Source: ZAX-1 sp046533095
GTDB taxonomy: Bacteria > Bacillota > Clostridia > Lachnospirales > Lachnospiraceae
Direction of reading: 5' to 3'
NCBI GenBank assembly: GCA_046533095.1
Contig: JAJQRA010000023.1
Coordinates: 1-64,000, forward strand
Length of the DNA: 64,000 nt
Shown: positions 43,451 through 51,872 of the stretch, in pieces
Layout: each line of letters opens with the position of its first letter
How positions within the stretch are numbered: position 1 is the stretch's first letter
Position numbers and translations under genes: made by a program
Notes under the pieces: generated by a model
The model's database searches: none
The model's input: the letters and a program-made list of their open reading frames with translations, nothing else
What the model was told of the DNA's origin: nothing

Positions 43451-43592
43451 ATCCCAATGCAGTTGCAACTCTGATGGATAATATTTTACAATTAGAAGGA
43501 ATATATGATATGAGGCAAGTATCCCAATGCAGTTGGCAACTCTAACGGATCATAATTTTACAATTAGAAGGAATATATGATATGAGGCAAGT
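43451..43592. repeat. 70-72-bp tandem duplication of the nifH-like gene start
   Basis: Units 43451-43520 and 43521-43592. Both end with TTAGAAGGAATATATGATATGA then GGCAAGT, that is, ribosome site, ATG and first codons (MRQV). The upstream copy's ATG at 43510 opens an 11-codon frame (MRQVSQCSWQL) that stops at the second copy. Confidence 0.92.
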
Positions 43593-44409
43593 GGCAATCT
43601 ACGGAAAAGGCGGAATTGGAAAATCAACGACTACGCAGAACCTTACGGTTGGGCTGGGCGAAATGAGCAAGAAGATTATGATCGTCGGATGTGACCCTAA
43701 AGCAGACAGCACACGGCTAATTCTTGGTGGATTGGCGCAACGGACGGTTTTGGATACGCTGCGCGAGGAGGGGGATGAAATTGACCTTGAAATTGTACTG
43801 AAAGAGGGCTTCTTAAATATCCGCTGCGTTGAAAGTGGCGGTCCCGAACCGGGAGTAGGCTGCGCCGGGCGAGGGATTATTACCGCAATCGGATTGCTTG
43901 AGCGGCTTGGGGCATATGAAGAAGACTTGGATTATGTTTTCTATGACGTTTTGGGCGACGTCGTATGTGGAGGCTTTGCTATGCCGATTCGCGAAGGTAA
44001 GGCACAAGAAATTTATATCGTCGCATCGGGCGAGATGATGGCTTTGTATGCTGCAAACAATATTTCAAAGTGTATTCAAAGGTATGCCAAAACTGGCGGC
44101 TGTCGGTTGGGCGGTATCATTTGCAACAGTCGTATGGTTGACGGCGAAAAAGAACTTGTCGGAGCGTTCGCCAAGGAACTTGGCACTCAGATGATCCACT
44201 TTGTGCCACGTGACAATATGGTTCAGCATGCCGAGATAAGCAGGAAAACCGTCATCGACTATGCTCCAGAGTGTAAACAGGCAAACGAATACCGTGCACT
44301 CGCAAGCAATATTGATGGCAATGATATGTTCATAATCCCAAAGCCGTTATCGCAGGACAGGCTGGAAGCCTTGTTGACAAAATACAGTTTTGTGGATCAT
44401 AAAACATAA
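43582..44409 (+). CDS. NifH-like ATP-dependent Fe protein (nitrogenase/DPOR/CfbC superfamily)
   Basis: 275 residues, NifH size. Walker A is GKGGIGKST (8-16), then VGCDPKADSTRL. The two Cys that hold the shared [4Fe-4S] cluster are present: Cys94 in GVGCAGRG and Cys129 in YDVLGDVVCGGFAMPIR. Arg97 sits at the NifH ADP-ribosylation position. The protein would hydrolyse ATP and pass electrons to a component-1 partner. That partner is probably the NifD/NifK-like pair encoded 2.7 kb downstream. No nifB, nifE or nifN is present, so N2 reduction is unlikely. AGAAGGA precedes the ATG. Both its start and its end lie in duplicated sequence. Confidence 0.95.
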   Translation: MRQVAIYGKGGIGKSTTTQNLTVGLGEMSKKIMIVGCDPKADSTRLILGGLAQRTVLDTLREEGDEIDLEIVLKEGFLNIRCVESGGPEPGVGCAGRGIITAIGLLERLGAYEEDLDYVFYDVLGDVVCGGFAMPIREGKAQEIYIVASGEMMALYAANNISKCIQRYAKTGGCRLGGIICNSRMVDGEKELVGAFAKELGTQMIHFVPRDNMVQHAEISRKTVIDYAPECKQANEYRALASNIDGNDMFIIPKPLSQDRLEALLTKYSFVDHKT

Positions 44410-44514
44410 TCTTTGCTATTCCTGCTAAGGCTCCATTTATGCAAAGGCGCCACATCCACCGCCACGGCCGGTTGAACATAATCTTTGCTATTCCTGCTAA
44501 GGCTCCATTTATGC
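44403..44514. repeat. 40-bp direct duplication at the nifH-like 3' end
   Basis: AACATAATCTTTGCTATTCC and the next 20 bases (to TTTATGC) occur at 44403-44442 and 44475-44514, separated by 32 bp. The first copy contains the stop codon of the Fe protein gene. Confidence 0.9.
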
Positions 44515-44559
44515 TACTTAACAATACGCCCGAACAGAGCAATATGAGGTGAAAGGAAA

Positions 44560-45042
44560 ATGAAAAAAATTCTTCTGATTTTATTACTTGTGGCTTCACT
44601 GTTTTTGACCGCTTGCGCAAACTCCGACAGCGTACTTAAGGGGAAAAGCCTAAAAAATAAGGACGGACCATTGCTGGTACTTGAAAAGGACAATACCTTC
44701 CGTTGGAGGTTAGACCCCGTTAGTTTTGAAAATCCGCAGTATTGCGGCACATATCAAGTATATCAAGCCCAATCAGCGGTGAAGTTCCTTACCGAAAACT
44801 TTGCCGATTACGGATTAACCGAAGATGCAATAAACGAGAAGATAGCGGAGCGCAATTGTAGCCTTGATCACTTCTACTGCCTTGTATTTACCAACAAGGA
44901 GTTCCTAAAAAATGATGAGAACACTTTGGATCAGGAAGAAAAAGCGTACTGGTACGGCTACTTTTTCGATGCCTACGGTCAGCTTGACCTTGTAAATGTA
45001 CACACGGAAGAAACGGCTGATTTTACGATAACAAACTACTAA
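44560..45042 (+). CDS. Small lipoprotein of unknown family in the nitrogenase-like cluster
   Basis: 160 residues. The signal peptide ends in the lipobox FLTAC with Cys19. The mature part is acidic and aromatic-rich, with three further Cys (near 62, 100 and 107) and no domain I recognise. A good AGGTGAAAGGAAA site precedes the ATG. It lies between the Fe protein and the permease on the same strand. Its place suggests a surface accessory to the importer, but nothing in its sequence proves this. Confidence 0.75.
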   Translation: MKKILLILLLVASLFLTACANSDSVLKGKSLKNKDGPLLVLEKDNTFRWRLDPVSFENPQYCGTYQVYQAQSAVKFLTENFADYGLTEDAINEKIAERNCSLDHFYCLVFTNKEFLKNDENTLDQEEKAYWYGYFFDAYGQLDLVNVHTEETADFTITNY

Positions 45043-45202
45043 GGAACTGTTCCTTAATCACCTTGACATCTGACTTGATCTTTTCCGCCATGTTGCGTTG
45101 CCCAAATCAGCGTAGCTTAGGCTACACCTCATTCGGATGCCTTGCCTGACGAAAAAATCCCTGCATCATCTTGTCAATTTTATTTCGTCACAGTCCCTAA
45201 GA
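45040..45202. repeat. MITE/REP-like intergenic element
   Basis: About 160 bp. The left end is the perfect palindrome TAAGGAACTGTTCCTTA (45040-45056). The right end is ACAGTCCCTAAG, an imperfect inverted match to TAAGGAACTGT. Inside is a small hairpin GTAGC-TTAG-GCTAC. It has no ORF. It begins at the stop codon of the lipoprotein gene. Related palindromes are at 43122 and 49803. It could be a mobile non-coding repeat or a regulatory module. Confidence 0.55.
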
Positions 45203-45220
45203 ACAACACAGGAGCCACAA

Positions 45221-46303
45221 ATGAAAAATAGAGTTCTATTCAAAGGCAAAAAAGGCTATGTGCCTTTAATGATTTTATCCGTTTCACTCGTCGGATTTTT
45301 AATTATCTTAACGGTATGCATTGGCCAGGTACATATTCCTTTTATTGAGAGCTATAAAATTCTTGTCCACAATCTTTCAAAAGGTAGGTTTTTGGCTGAC
45401 AATCAGCTCAGTTCGGGAGCGTTCCACGACATCATTATGGAAATACGCGCACCGCGTATTCTGCTTGCGGTCGTCGTAGGCACCGGATTGTCGATAGCAG
45501 GAAATGTAATGCAGGCATCGGTACAAAATCCATTGGCTGACCCTTATATTTTAGGAACCTCGTCCGGGGCATCGCTCGGAGCGACTGCGGCAATTATGCT
45601 TGGATTTGGCAGAGTTCACGGATTCGCATGGCTGGCACAATTGGGCGTACCTGTATGTGCGTTCCTTGGTGCACTTTTTGCAAGTATTATGGTACTTGCA
45701 ATCGCCAACTCCGGAGGGAAAGCGACTACGACCAAACTCGTACTCGGCGGAACTGTAATCAATATGGTATTTGGCACGATTACAAGCCTCATCACATACC
45801 TTTTCCCCAACGCAGAGGGAATGAAAGCGGCCGGCTTTTGGTCGATGGGGGGTCTGACCTCGGCAAGGTGGGGCCAGTTGCCACTTCTTTATATTTTAGT
45901 GTTTGTAACAATCATTTTGGTCTTTACACAGTCCAGAATTATGAACATTATGCTGATTGGTGAGGAAGCCGCCCAAACGCTTGGAATCAATATCAATCGA
46001 TACAGAACCTTTTTCATGATCCTATCATCTTTCCTTACGGGCATTGTAGTTTCCTCCTGCGGAATTGTTGGTTTTGTCGGGCTTATTATCCCGCACGTCG
46101 CAAGGGCGGTCGTCGGAGCCAACCACAAAAGGCTTATTCCGTTTTCCGCCGTATTGGGCGCGATTTTTCTTCTGGTCGTCGATACCGTTGCGCGCACGGT
46201 TCGACCTGGTTCGGAAATACCCATCGGGCTGATAACCTCGCTCATCGGGGCGCCTATGTTTATGTATATGATAATAACGAAAGGGAATTCTTTTGGTGGC
46301 TGA
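45221..46303 (+). CDS. FecCD-type ABC transporter permease (iron chelate / cobalamin class)
   Basis: About 360 residues from the ATG at 45221, preceded by CAGGAG. Nine to ten TM segments and the FecCD signature: RAPRILLAVVVGTGLSIAGNVMQ, NPLADPYILGTSSGASLGA, CGIVGFVGLIIPHVAR, IPIGLITSLIGAPMFMYMI. It forms the channel of an importer for siderophores, heme or corrinoids. The ATPase gene follows after 3 bp, and the binding protein gene closes the cluster. Confidence 0.95.
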   Translation: MKNRVLFKGKKGYVPLMILSVSLVGFLIILTVCIGQVHIPFIESYKILVHNLSKGRFLADNQLSSGAFHDIIMEIRAPRILLAVVVGTGLSIAGNVMQASVQNPLADPYILGTSSGASLGATAAIMLGFGRVHGFAWLAQLGVPVCAFLGALFASIMVLAIANSGGKATTTKLVLGGTVINMVFGTITSLITYLFPNAEGMKAAGFWSMGGLTSARWGQLPLLYILVFVTIILVFTQSRIMNIMLIGEEAAQTLGININRYRTFFMILSSFLTGIVVSSCGIVGFVGLIIPHVARAVVGANHKRLIPFSAVLGAIFLLVVDTVARTVRPGSEIPIGLITSLIGAPMFMYMIITKGNSFGG

Positions 46304-46306
46304 TAA

Positions 46307-47077
46307 ATGGTACTTGATATCAAAGAGGTAGAGGTTGAACTTTCTAAGAAGTCTATCATAAGGAATGTATCGCTTCGGGTTGAGGAAGGCGGTTTTATTG
46401 GACTTATCGGGCCTAACGGCTGCGGTAAATCTACCTTGTTGCGCACTGTCTACAAGATGCTCAAACCAAAGGCAGGGAGCATTGTCCTCTATGATATGGA
46501 TTTAGTTCACGCCCCGTTTAAGGAAGTCGCAAAAATGCTGGGGGTCGTTGGACAGTTCAATGAAATGCGTTTTGACCTTACCGTTATGGAAATGGTCTTA
46601 ATGGGCAGAGCGCCCTATAAGAAATTTATGGAATCCGATCATCAGGTCGATGTGGATATCGCAAAAGATGCGCTATCAAAGGTCGGTCTTTCCGGATTTG
46701 AAGAACGAAGTTATCAAACCCTCTCCGGAGGCGAAAAACAGCGTGTTATACTTGCAAGGGTCATTACGCAACAACCGAAATTTTTGGTTTTGGACGAGCC
46801 CACAAACCATCTTGACATTTACTATCAGATAGAGATACTTAGTATCGTAAAATCTCTTGGGATCGGAGTTCTTGCCGCACTTCACGATTTGTCATTGGCG
46901 GCGATGTTTACGGACTATATCTACTTTATGAAAAATGGGGAAATCATTACCAACGGCGCGTCCGAAGAAGTTCTTACCTCGCAAAACATCAGCGAAGTTT
47001 TTGGTGTTCGAGCCGAGATTTTTAAAAATCCTTTCGGGCATTTGTCAGTCGCCTATAACGTAGAGCCTATTGCATAA
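46307..47077 (+). CDS. ABC transporter ATPase, FepC/BtuD type
   Basis: 256 residues. Walker A GPNGCGKST near residues 35-43, Q loop QFNEMRFDLTVMEMV, signature LSGGEKQRVILAR, Walker B FLVLDEPTNHLD, His switch ALHDLSLAAMF. Partner of the FecCD permease. The component-1 genes follow 14 bp later, so transport and reductase genes share one transcript. Confidence 0.95.
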   Translation: MVLDIKEVEVELSKKSIIRNVSLRVEEGGFIGLIGPNGCGKSTLLRTVYKMLKPKAGSIVLYDMDLVHAPFKEVAKMLGVVGQFNEMRFDLTVMEMVLMGRAPYKKFMESDHQVDVDIAKDALSKVGLSGFEERSYQTLSGGEKQRVILARVITQQPKFLVLDEPTNHLDIYYQIEILSIVKSLGIGVLAALHDLSLAAMFTDYIYFMKNGEIITNGASEEVLTSQNISEVFGVRAEIFKNPFGHLSVAYNVEPIA

Positions 47078-47091
47078 GGGAGGTCTTTTAT

Positions 47092-48276
47092 ATGAACTGC
47101 AATCATATGGGATGTAGGATTTACGGCGCACATAGGGTGGCCATCAGTATCAAGGACAGTGCGGTTTTACTGCATTCCCCCGTAAGCTGCGACTACGCTA
47201 CATTGCTGGGGCTTGCACCCTCGCACAACAACGACATACGCCAAGCATGTACCTACATCGTCGAGCGGGACGTTATTTACGGCGGCGCACGTAACCTTAA
47301 GGCATGCATCAACAAAGTAATGGAAACATTTCACTATAATATCCTGTTTATTATAACCTCCTGTATTCCCGAACTGCTAAGCGACGACTGCGCTCCGATC
47401 ATTTCCAAGCTGATGCAAGAGTCCCTGTACCCAAATGCCAAAAAACCGACACTCTTGGTTGAATCGCCGGGCTTTCATGGCGATGAGTGGAGCGGCACAC
47501 TGGAAACGCTTTCACAGATCATTGACCTTATGGAACCAAAGGACATCGCTCCGGCATCAATAAACCTCATTGGCTTTTTTCAAAGCGACTATAAGGTTGA
47601 CGGGGACTTAAAATGCATTGAACAGATGCTTACCGGGGTGACGGTAAACGCCGTATTCCCCTACGATAGCTATTCCCGGATCATGAACGTACCTGCCGCG
47701 CAGTTAAATGTAGTGCTTCACGGATTTGCACCGACAGGCGATAAACTCAAAGAACGCTTTGGCACACCGTACATTGAGCTTGACTACCCTTATGGGATCA
47801 GCCAAAGCAGGTCTTTTGTAGAGAACGTCTGCAGTGCCTTAGGGCTTAACGATTTTACAAAGCTTGCCCGCCTGGAACAGTATACGCTTCATCGGCTGCA
47901 AGGAGCGCAATATTATATTGAACAGCTCTTTGAAATGCCGGTGGCAGTGATCGGGTATCCGGCCAGGGTTCACAGTCTGCATAAGCTCTTAAAGGAGGAA
48001 TTGGGAATGGATACGGTCGTAGTAGTTGACAGGCGTTCATTTTCTAAGGATAGCCTTTACGACATAATAGCCGACAGCGGGGCGACTCTATTGTTTGCAA
48101 GCAGCTACGAGGCTTCCTTTGCCGCCCGACTTGATATTGTGTTTATTGAATATGATTATCCGGTTTTGCGGAGGCTTTCCATCTCTGAAAACGGCTATGC
48201 GGGATTTAGCGGCTATGTAAATTTTATAGAGGATTTAATCAACACGCTAATAGAGAGAAACTTTTCGGAGGTTTGA
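47092..48276 (+). CDS. Nitrogenase component-1-like subunit (NifD-like)
   Basis: 394 residues; AAGGGAGG precedes the ATG. Positions that match P-cluster ligands are Cys8 (NCNHMGCRIYGA), Cys33 (LLHSPVSCDYATLLG) and Cys91 (FIITSCIPELLSDDC). DVIYGGARNLKACI matches the nitrogenase GG..KL motif. The C-terminal Rossmann-like half is shorter than NifD (about 480-500). I see no counterparts of the FeMo-cofactor ligands Cys275 and His442. It should form the catalytic component with the next gene, taking electrons from the NifH-like protein. Closest known logic: DPOR, CfbCD and methylthio-alkane reductase. The substrate is unknown. Confidence 0.85.
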   Translation: MNCNHMGCRIYGAHRVAISIKDSAVLLHSPVSCDYATLLGLAPSHNNDIRQACTYIVERDVIYGGARNLKACINKVMETFHYNILFIITSCIPELLSDDCAPIISKLMQESLYPNAKKPTLLVESPGFHGDEWSGTLETLSQIIDLMEPKDIAPASINLIGFFQSDYKVDGDLKCIEQMLTGVTVNAVFPYDSYSRIMNVPAAQLNVVLHGFAPTGDKLKERFGTPYIELDYPYGISQSRSFVENVCSALGLNDFTKLARLEQYTLHRLQGAQYYIEQLFEMPVAVIGYPARVHSLHKLLKEELGMDTVVVVDRRSFSKDSLYDIIADSGATLLFASSYEASFAARLDIVFIEYDYPVLRRLSISENGYAGFSGYVNFIEDLINTLIERNFSEV

Positions 48277-48277
48277 C

Positions 48278-49804
48278 ATGATTGACCCAGACATGATACG
48301 CCGTGAAAACAAACTGCACTATCTAAGCAGGTTCGCACCGAACGAAGCTGTGCACAGAATCATACCCAGCGGCAATATTAGTGGAGCGCTTCTAGCTGCA
48401 CGCTGTATAAAAGGAACAGTGACTATTTTACATGGCTCTTTGGGCTGTGCCTTGCATTACAGGTACTTAGTCAGGTTAAACAATATTATACTTGACGATA
48501 TTATTTGTACGGAACTTACAGAGGAAGACTACATTATGGGGGGTGCGGCAAAACTTCGAAAAACGATAATTGAAACATATAAGAAATACGCACCTAAGTT
48601 GATTTTGATCGTGCCGTCAGACCCGCAGCTTGTGACAAACGATGATATAGAAGTTACGGTAGAGGAACTTGCAGACGAGATTGACTGCAAACTCATTTGC
48701 GCGAAAGTAAAGACCATTTCCCAACCGTATTCGCGCTGGCGCGTACGAGGGGATCTTGACCTAAGCGATGAAGAACTGGAAGCGAAAGAAAACAAAGTAA
48801 AAACCGACTTTGAATTGGAAAATGAGGACTTTGGATGTGGCTTTGCCGATGTATACAGACAGTTCATCGAAGCGTATATGCTCCCTTTGCCAAAAGACGA
48901 AAAGCTCTTAGTTGTAGGCGGGATGCCGACGGCGTCAAAAGGCGTTTGCTCAAATATGGATATTGCGCTTGAACAATTAGGGGAATTTGGACTGAAAATA
49001 TTGAATTTGAACACCACCGTAGAGCTTGAAGAATTTGCGAAGGCATCCTCTGCCGCGTATTCCGTAGGCTTTCCTCGAGGTTCGGCATATACGCTTAAAA
49101 GAAAGTTCGGAGTAAAGGTTTTAGCGGATGAGATTTCTGAATTGTGGGAGCACTTAAATGACGGCATAGACGGCATTGAGAACTTCTATCTCGGCCTGAT
49201 AGACGTGTTCCAGTTAGGCGATAAGGCAAAGGCAAAAATAGCATCGCTAAAGAGGCATGCACAGTTGAAGCTTTCCAAAGCAGGGGCAATGATGTATGGC
49301 GAAAGCTGTGCGTTCTGCGATGACTATCCAGGCGTCATTCCCTACATAACGAAAATGCTGCAAACGTTTTTAGGTGTTCATGTAAAGTATATACTTCTTA
49401 CTACGGAGGACAGGACGTATTACAGCCCTGAGCTTAGCGAAGAGGATATTAAAACGATGATAAGAAGGGCTATGAATGAGGCCGTAAAAGAGCTTGGCTA
49501 TCAGCCTACCCTCATCATAAATCCAGACTATGAGCAATGCAAAATGGTATCCAACGAGGTGGACTACTTTATCGGAGGAGACCACTTTCCTCCCTTGCAC
49601 GACATTGGACGAGGCGTGACCGACGTTCCCAAAAGACGGCCAGATAGCTTTGAGGGCTTTGCGAATTTCATCATTTCATATACAAGAACTGTTCGGGAAA
49701 ATGACGATAAGCCGAACAGCGGGCAACTCCTAAAAGACAAGTTGCTTTTACTGGAAGACAAAAACACAAAGGCAAGTTGTAGGATGAGGTTTCGGACGAA
49801 GTAG
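48278..49804 (+). CDS. Nitrogenase component-1-like subunit (NifK-like)
   Basis: 508 residues. The ATG follows the previous stop by one base, and its ribosome site CGGAGG lies inside the previous gene, so expression is coupled. Component-1 features are Cys43 in ALLAARCIKG, Cys57 in ILHGSLGCALHY, and CTELTEEDYIMGGAAKLRKTI. At the third ligand position the motif is IVPSDPQLVTNDD, with Ser114 where Cys is normal. The middle has VGGMPTASKGV, and YGESCAFCDDYPG carries an extra CxxC-like pair (~346-349). The loss of one ligand suggests a cluster more like the [4Fe-4S] of DPOR/CfbD than a P-cluster. A Lys-rich tail closes the protein. Confidence 0.85.
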   Translation: MIDPDMIRRENKLHYLSRFAPNEAVHRIIPSGNISGALLAARCIKGTVTILHGSLGCALHYRYLVRLNNIILDDIICTELTEEDYIMGGAAKLRKTIIETYKKYAPKLILIVPSDPQLVTNDDIEVTVEELADEIDCKLICAKVKTISQPYSRWRVRGDLDLSDEELEAKENKVKTDFELENEDFGCGFADVYRQFIEAYMLPLPKDEKLLVVGGMPTASKGVCSNMDIALEQLGEFGLKILNLNTTVELEEFAKASSAAYSVGFPRGSAYTLKRKFGVKVLADEISELWEHLNDGIDGIENFYLGLIDVFQLGDKAKAKIASLKRHAQLKLSKAGAMMYGESCAFCDDYPGVIPYITKMLQTFLGVHVKYILLTTEDRTYYSPELSEEDIKTMIRRAMNEAVKELGYQPTLIINPDYEQCKMVSNEVDYFIGGDHFPPLHDIGRGVTDVPKRRPDSFEGFANFIISYTRTVRENDDKPNSGQLLKDKLLLLEDKNTKASCRMRFRTK

Positions 49805-49983
49805 GGGACAGTTCCTAAGTCAATCACCGAATACATAATGGACAGGGGGGGCAATAAAATGAAGATCTATATCAGGGGACCGGATCAAAAAAAGAAAAAA
49901 ATATGAAGGAAAAAGCAATGATTCAAAAAGTACATCTACATCGTTACACGAGAAAAATATGAACAAGAGGGAGAATCACACAT
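49803..49983. other. Gap with a degenerate palindrome and a 15-codon frame
   Basis: GGGGACAGTTCCTAAG (49804-49819) is a decayed copy of the palindrome at 43122 and 45040. At 49859-49906 an ATG behind AGGGGGGG encodes MKIYIRGPDQKKKKI, possibly the start of a lost gene or a leader peptide. GAGGGAG lies just before the next gene. Confidence 0.45.
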
Positions 49984-51102
49984 ATGAAAACAACAAAATT
50001 TACGGCTTTATTTCTAGTTGCTGCATTGCTCATGCTATCCGGCTGTGCAAGCAATACACCCACATCTGCATCATCGCCTGCAGAAACAAAGGCACCGGCC
50101 GAATCACCGGAGACTACAGCTGACCCGACTCCGACCGAATCGCCAGAGAGCACAGAAGTTCCGGCAACCGACATTGAAGATAACTCAACCAGAACCCAGT
50201 ATCCTCTTACGCTTAGCGTGCCTTATGCGGGCGGCGAATTTGTTGACCAAACGTTTGACCAGGCTCCAGAGCGCGTTATCGTGCTAGGGCAGCCCATCAT
50301 AGACGCAATGGTGTACTTTGGACTGCAAGATAAGATTGTCGGTGTCTGCTACCCTGAACCTGCACTTTCGGTCTTACCACGCGACAAATACGGAGCCATC
50401 CTTGACGCCCTGCCTGTACTTTCCGAGTTTAATCCAAATAAAGAAACAATCATCGCAACCGAAGCTGATTTAATCATCACAAACAGGGCGAGTATGTTTG
50501 GTGACGACAACCTTGGCACACTTGAGGAAATTAACGGCAGAGGGACAAAGGTGATGGGCTATCAAAACCTCTTGTCCGGGATAGAGGAATATAAGCTTTC
50601 TTATGTATACGAAAATCTTGAGCGTTTCGGCAAAGTCTTTGACATTCAAGACGAAGTTGCAGAACTCATAGACGCCGAGAAAGCTACGGTAGCAGACATT
50701 GCAACAAAGGCGGATGAGGAAACCTCTACGGAAAAGCCGAAGATATTGTTTATCTGGAGGCAGGGCAATGACAGCGCAGGCGTGTCCTTTGGCAGATCAA
50801 ATATTGCAACCACGCTCATTGAGCTTGCCGGCGGCGAATCCGTGCTTGCAGAGGGTGCACTTAGCAAGGAAGCCCTTGTTGAAATGAACCCCGATGTAAT
50901 CCTAATCACCCAATTTATTGAAAACGGCAATGAACTGTCAAGCTTCTATGAGGATCCGGCATATCAAAGCCTGAATGCGGTCAAAAATAAGCGCGTTGTA
51001 ATTTACGATGCGGCTACAATGGACTTAATCGACGTCCATTTCAGCCTGTCTGAAACCGCAACAAAGGTTGCAATGGCTGTTCATCCCGAATGGTATAAAT
51101 AA
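49984..51102 (+). CDS. Iron-chelate/corrinoid-type ABC transporter binding lipoprotein
   Basis: 372 residues. The signal peptide ends LSGC (Cys21); a Pro/Thr/Glu-rich linker (~22-75) follows. The mature part is a type III (FecB/BtuF) binding protein: APERVIVLGQPIIDAMVYFG, EADLIITN, KPKILFIWRQG, NIATTLIELAGGESV, MNPDVILI and the C-terminal KNKRVVIYDAATMDLI. It binds the ligand for the FecCD/FepC importer of the cluster. The last codons (AVHPEWYK plus stop) are duplicated downstream. The metal or cofactor carried cannot be told from sequence. Confidence 0.93.
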   Translation: MKTTKFTALFLVAALLMLSGCASNTPTSASSPAETKAPAESPETTADPTPTESPESTEVPATDIEDNSTRTQYPLTLSVPYAGGEFVDQTFDQAPERVIVLGQPIIDAMVYFGLQDKIVGVCYPEPALSVLPRDKYGAILDALPVLSEFNPNKETIIATEADLIITNRASMFGDDNLGTLEEINGRGTKVMGYQNLLSGIEEYKLSYVYENLERFGKVFDIQDEVAELIDAEKATVADIATKADEETSTEKPKILFIWRQGNDSAGVSFGRSNIATTLIELAGGESVLAEGALSKEALVEMNPDVILITQFIENGNELSSFYEDPAYQSLNAVKNKRVVIYDAATMDLIDVHFSLSETATKVAMAVHPEWYK

Positions 51103-51178
51103 ACTTCCACTCATTGATTAAGGATGTTAAATTTTTATCGTTACAATGGCTGTTCATCCTAAATGGTATAAATAAACA
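51070..51178. repeat. Duplicated 3' end of the binding-protein gene
   Basis: CAATGGCTGTTCATCC..AATGGTATAAATAAAC occurs at 51071-51104 and 51145-51178, 74 bp apart. The first copy is the gene end; the second contains the same in-frame-looking codons and stop. Confidence 0.92.
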
Positions 51179-51190
51179 GTCATGAATTAC

Positions 51191-51246
51191 CAGCGACAAA
51201 TAGACCGGTTGAATTTGATTTCATTCAATCGGTCTATTTGCTGTCG
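51191..51246. terminator. Strong bidirectional terminator
   Basis: AAATAGACCGGTTGAAT pairs with ATTCAATCGGTCTATTT (one G-U pair), extended by CGAC/GTCG-like flanks. It lies after the nitrogenase-like cluster. Confidence 0.75.
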
Positions 51247-51513
51247 TTACAGTGGCTCTGGCTTGGTTACACCATGCCACAGGAATCGATTCTTCAGCAA
51301 CGCCATACGGCTCGTTGTCAAGGTGTTTTTGTTTTGTATCGTATCTGCATCGTAGCTTTCTTCACTTAGCACTTCGACTAGGGCTTTGATGCCTTCTTCT
51401 CTCCTTACATTTAAGGCATCCTCCAGATTAAATCCTGTGTAGAGCATATTCACCGCCTTCGAAGCGTTTTTTCTCTTTTTCTTTGCCTGATCCGCTCTAC
51501 GCTCCATCTGCAT
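51247..51513 (-). pseudogene. Probable C-terminal remnant of an Rpn-type protein
   Basis: 88 codons, charged, with NVRREEGIKALVEVLSEES near residues 35-55. Upstream on the same strand, out of frame, is KRWKKIAKQQNEIVQLKK, a coiled-coil phrase like the tails of Rpn nucleases. No nuclease core remains. The assignment rests on these tail features only. Confidence 0.35.
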
Positions 51514-51769
51514 CGTTTCCAGTGTATTTTTTTAACTGCACAATTTCATTTTGCTGTTTTGCTATTTTCTTCCATCTTTTGTCTGCCTATGACTTCTCTA
51601 TCTTCCACTTCCTAGCGATTTGCCTCGCGATTTTCAGCTAAGCTCTGCTTCATTCTTACGATACCACATTCCATATTAATTTCAACAATATTTCGTATTA
51701 ATTTCACATTACTCTTGTATTCACACCCCATGTTACGTATAATGTAGCTTATCAGAAGTTGCACCGTAA

Positions 51770-51835
51770 ATCTGATGATTGAACTACGAATGTTCCATTC
51801 TATCGCTTATGATGGTTGAATTACGAACGTTCCAT
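51770..51835. repeat. Short duplication upstream of a membrane protein gene
   Basis: TTGAA(C/T)TACGAA(T/C)GTTCCAT occurs at about 51779 and 51817, 38 bp apart, each preceded by ATGAT(T/G)G-like sequence. Confidence 0.7.
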
Positions 51836-51872
51836 AAAGAATGTAGCCCATTTTATGAAAGGCGGTATGTAC

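Noticed and set aside
43582..49804. Nitrogen-fixation operon
   Set aside because: No nifB, nifE or nifN, no visible FeMo-cofactor ligands, and a transporter in the middle of the cluster.
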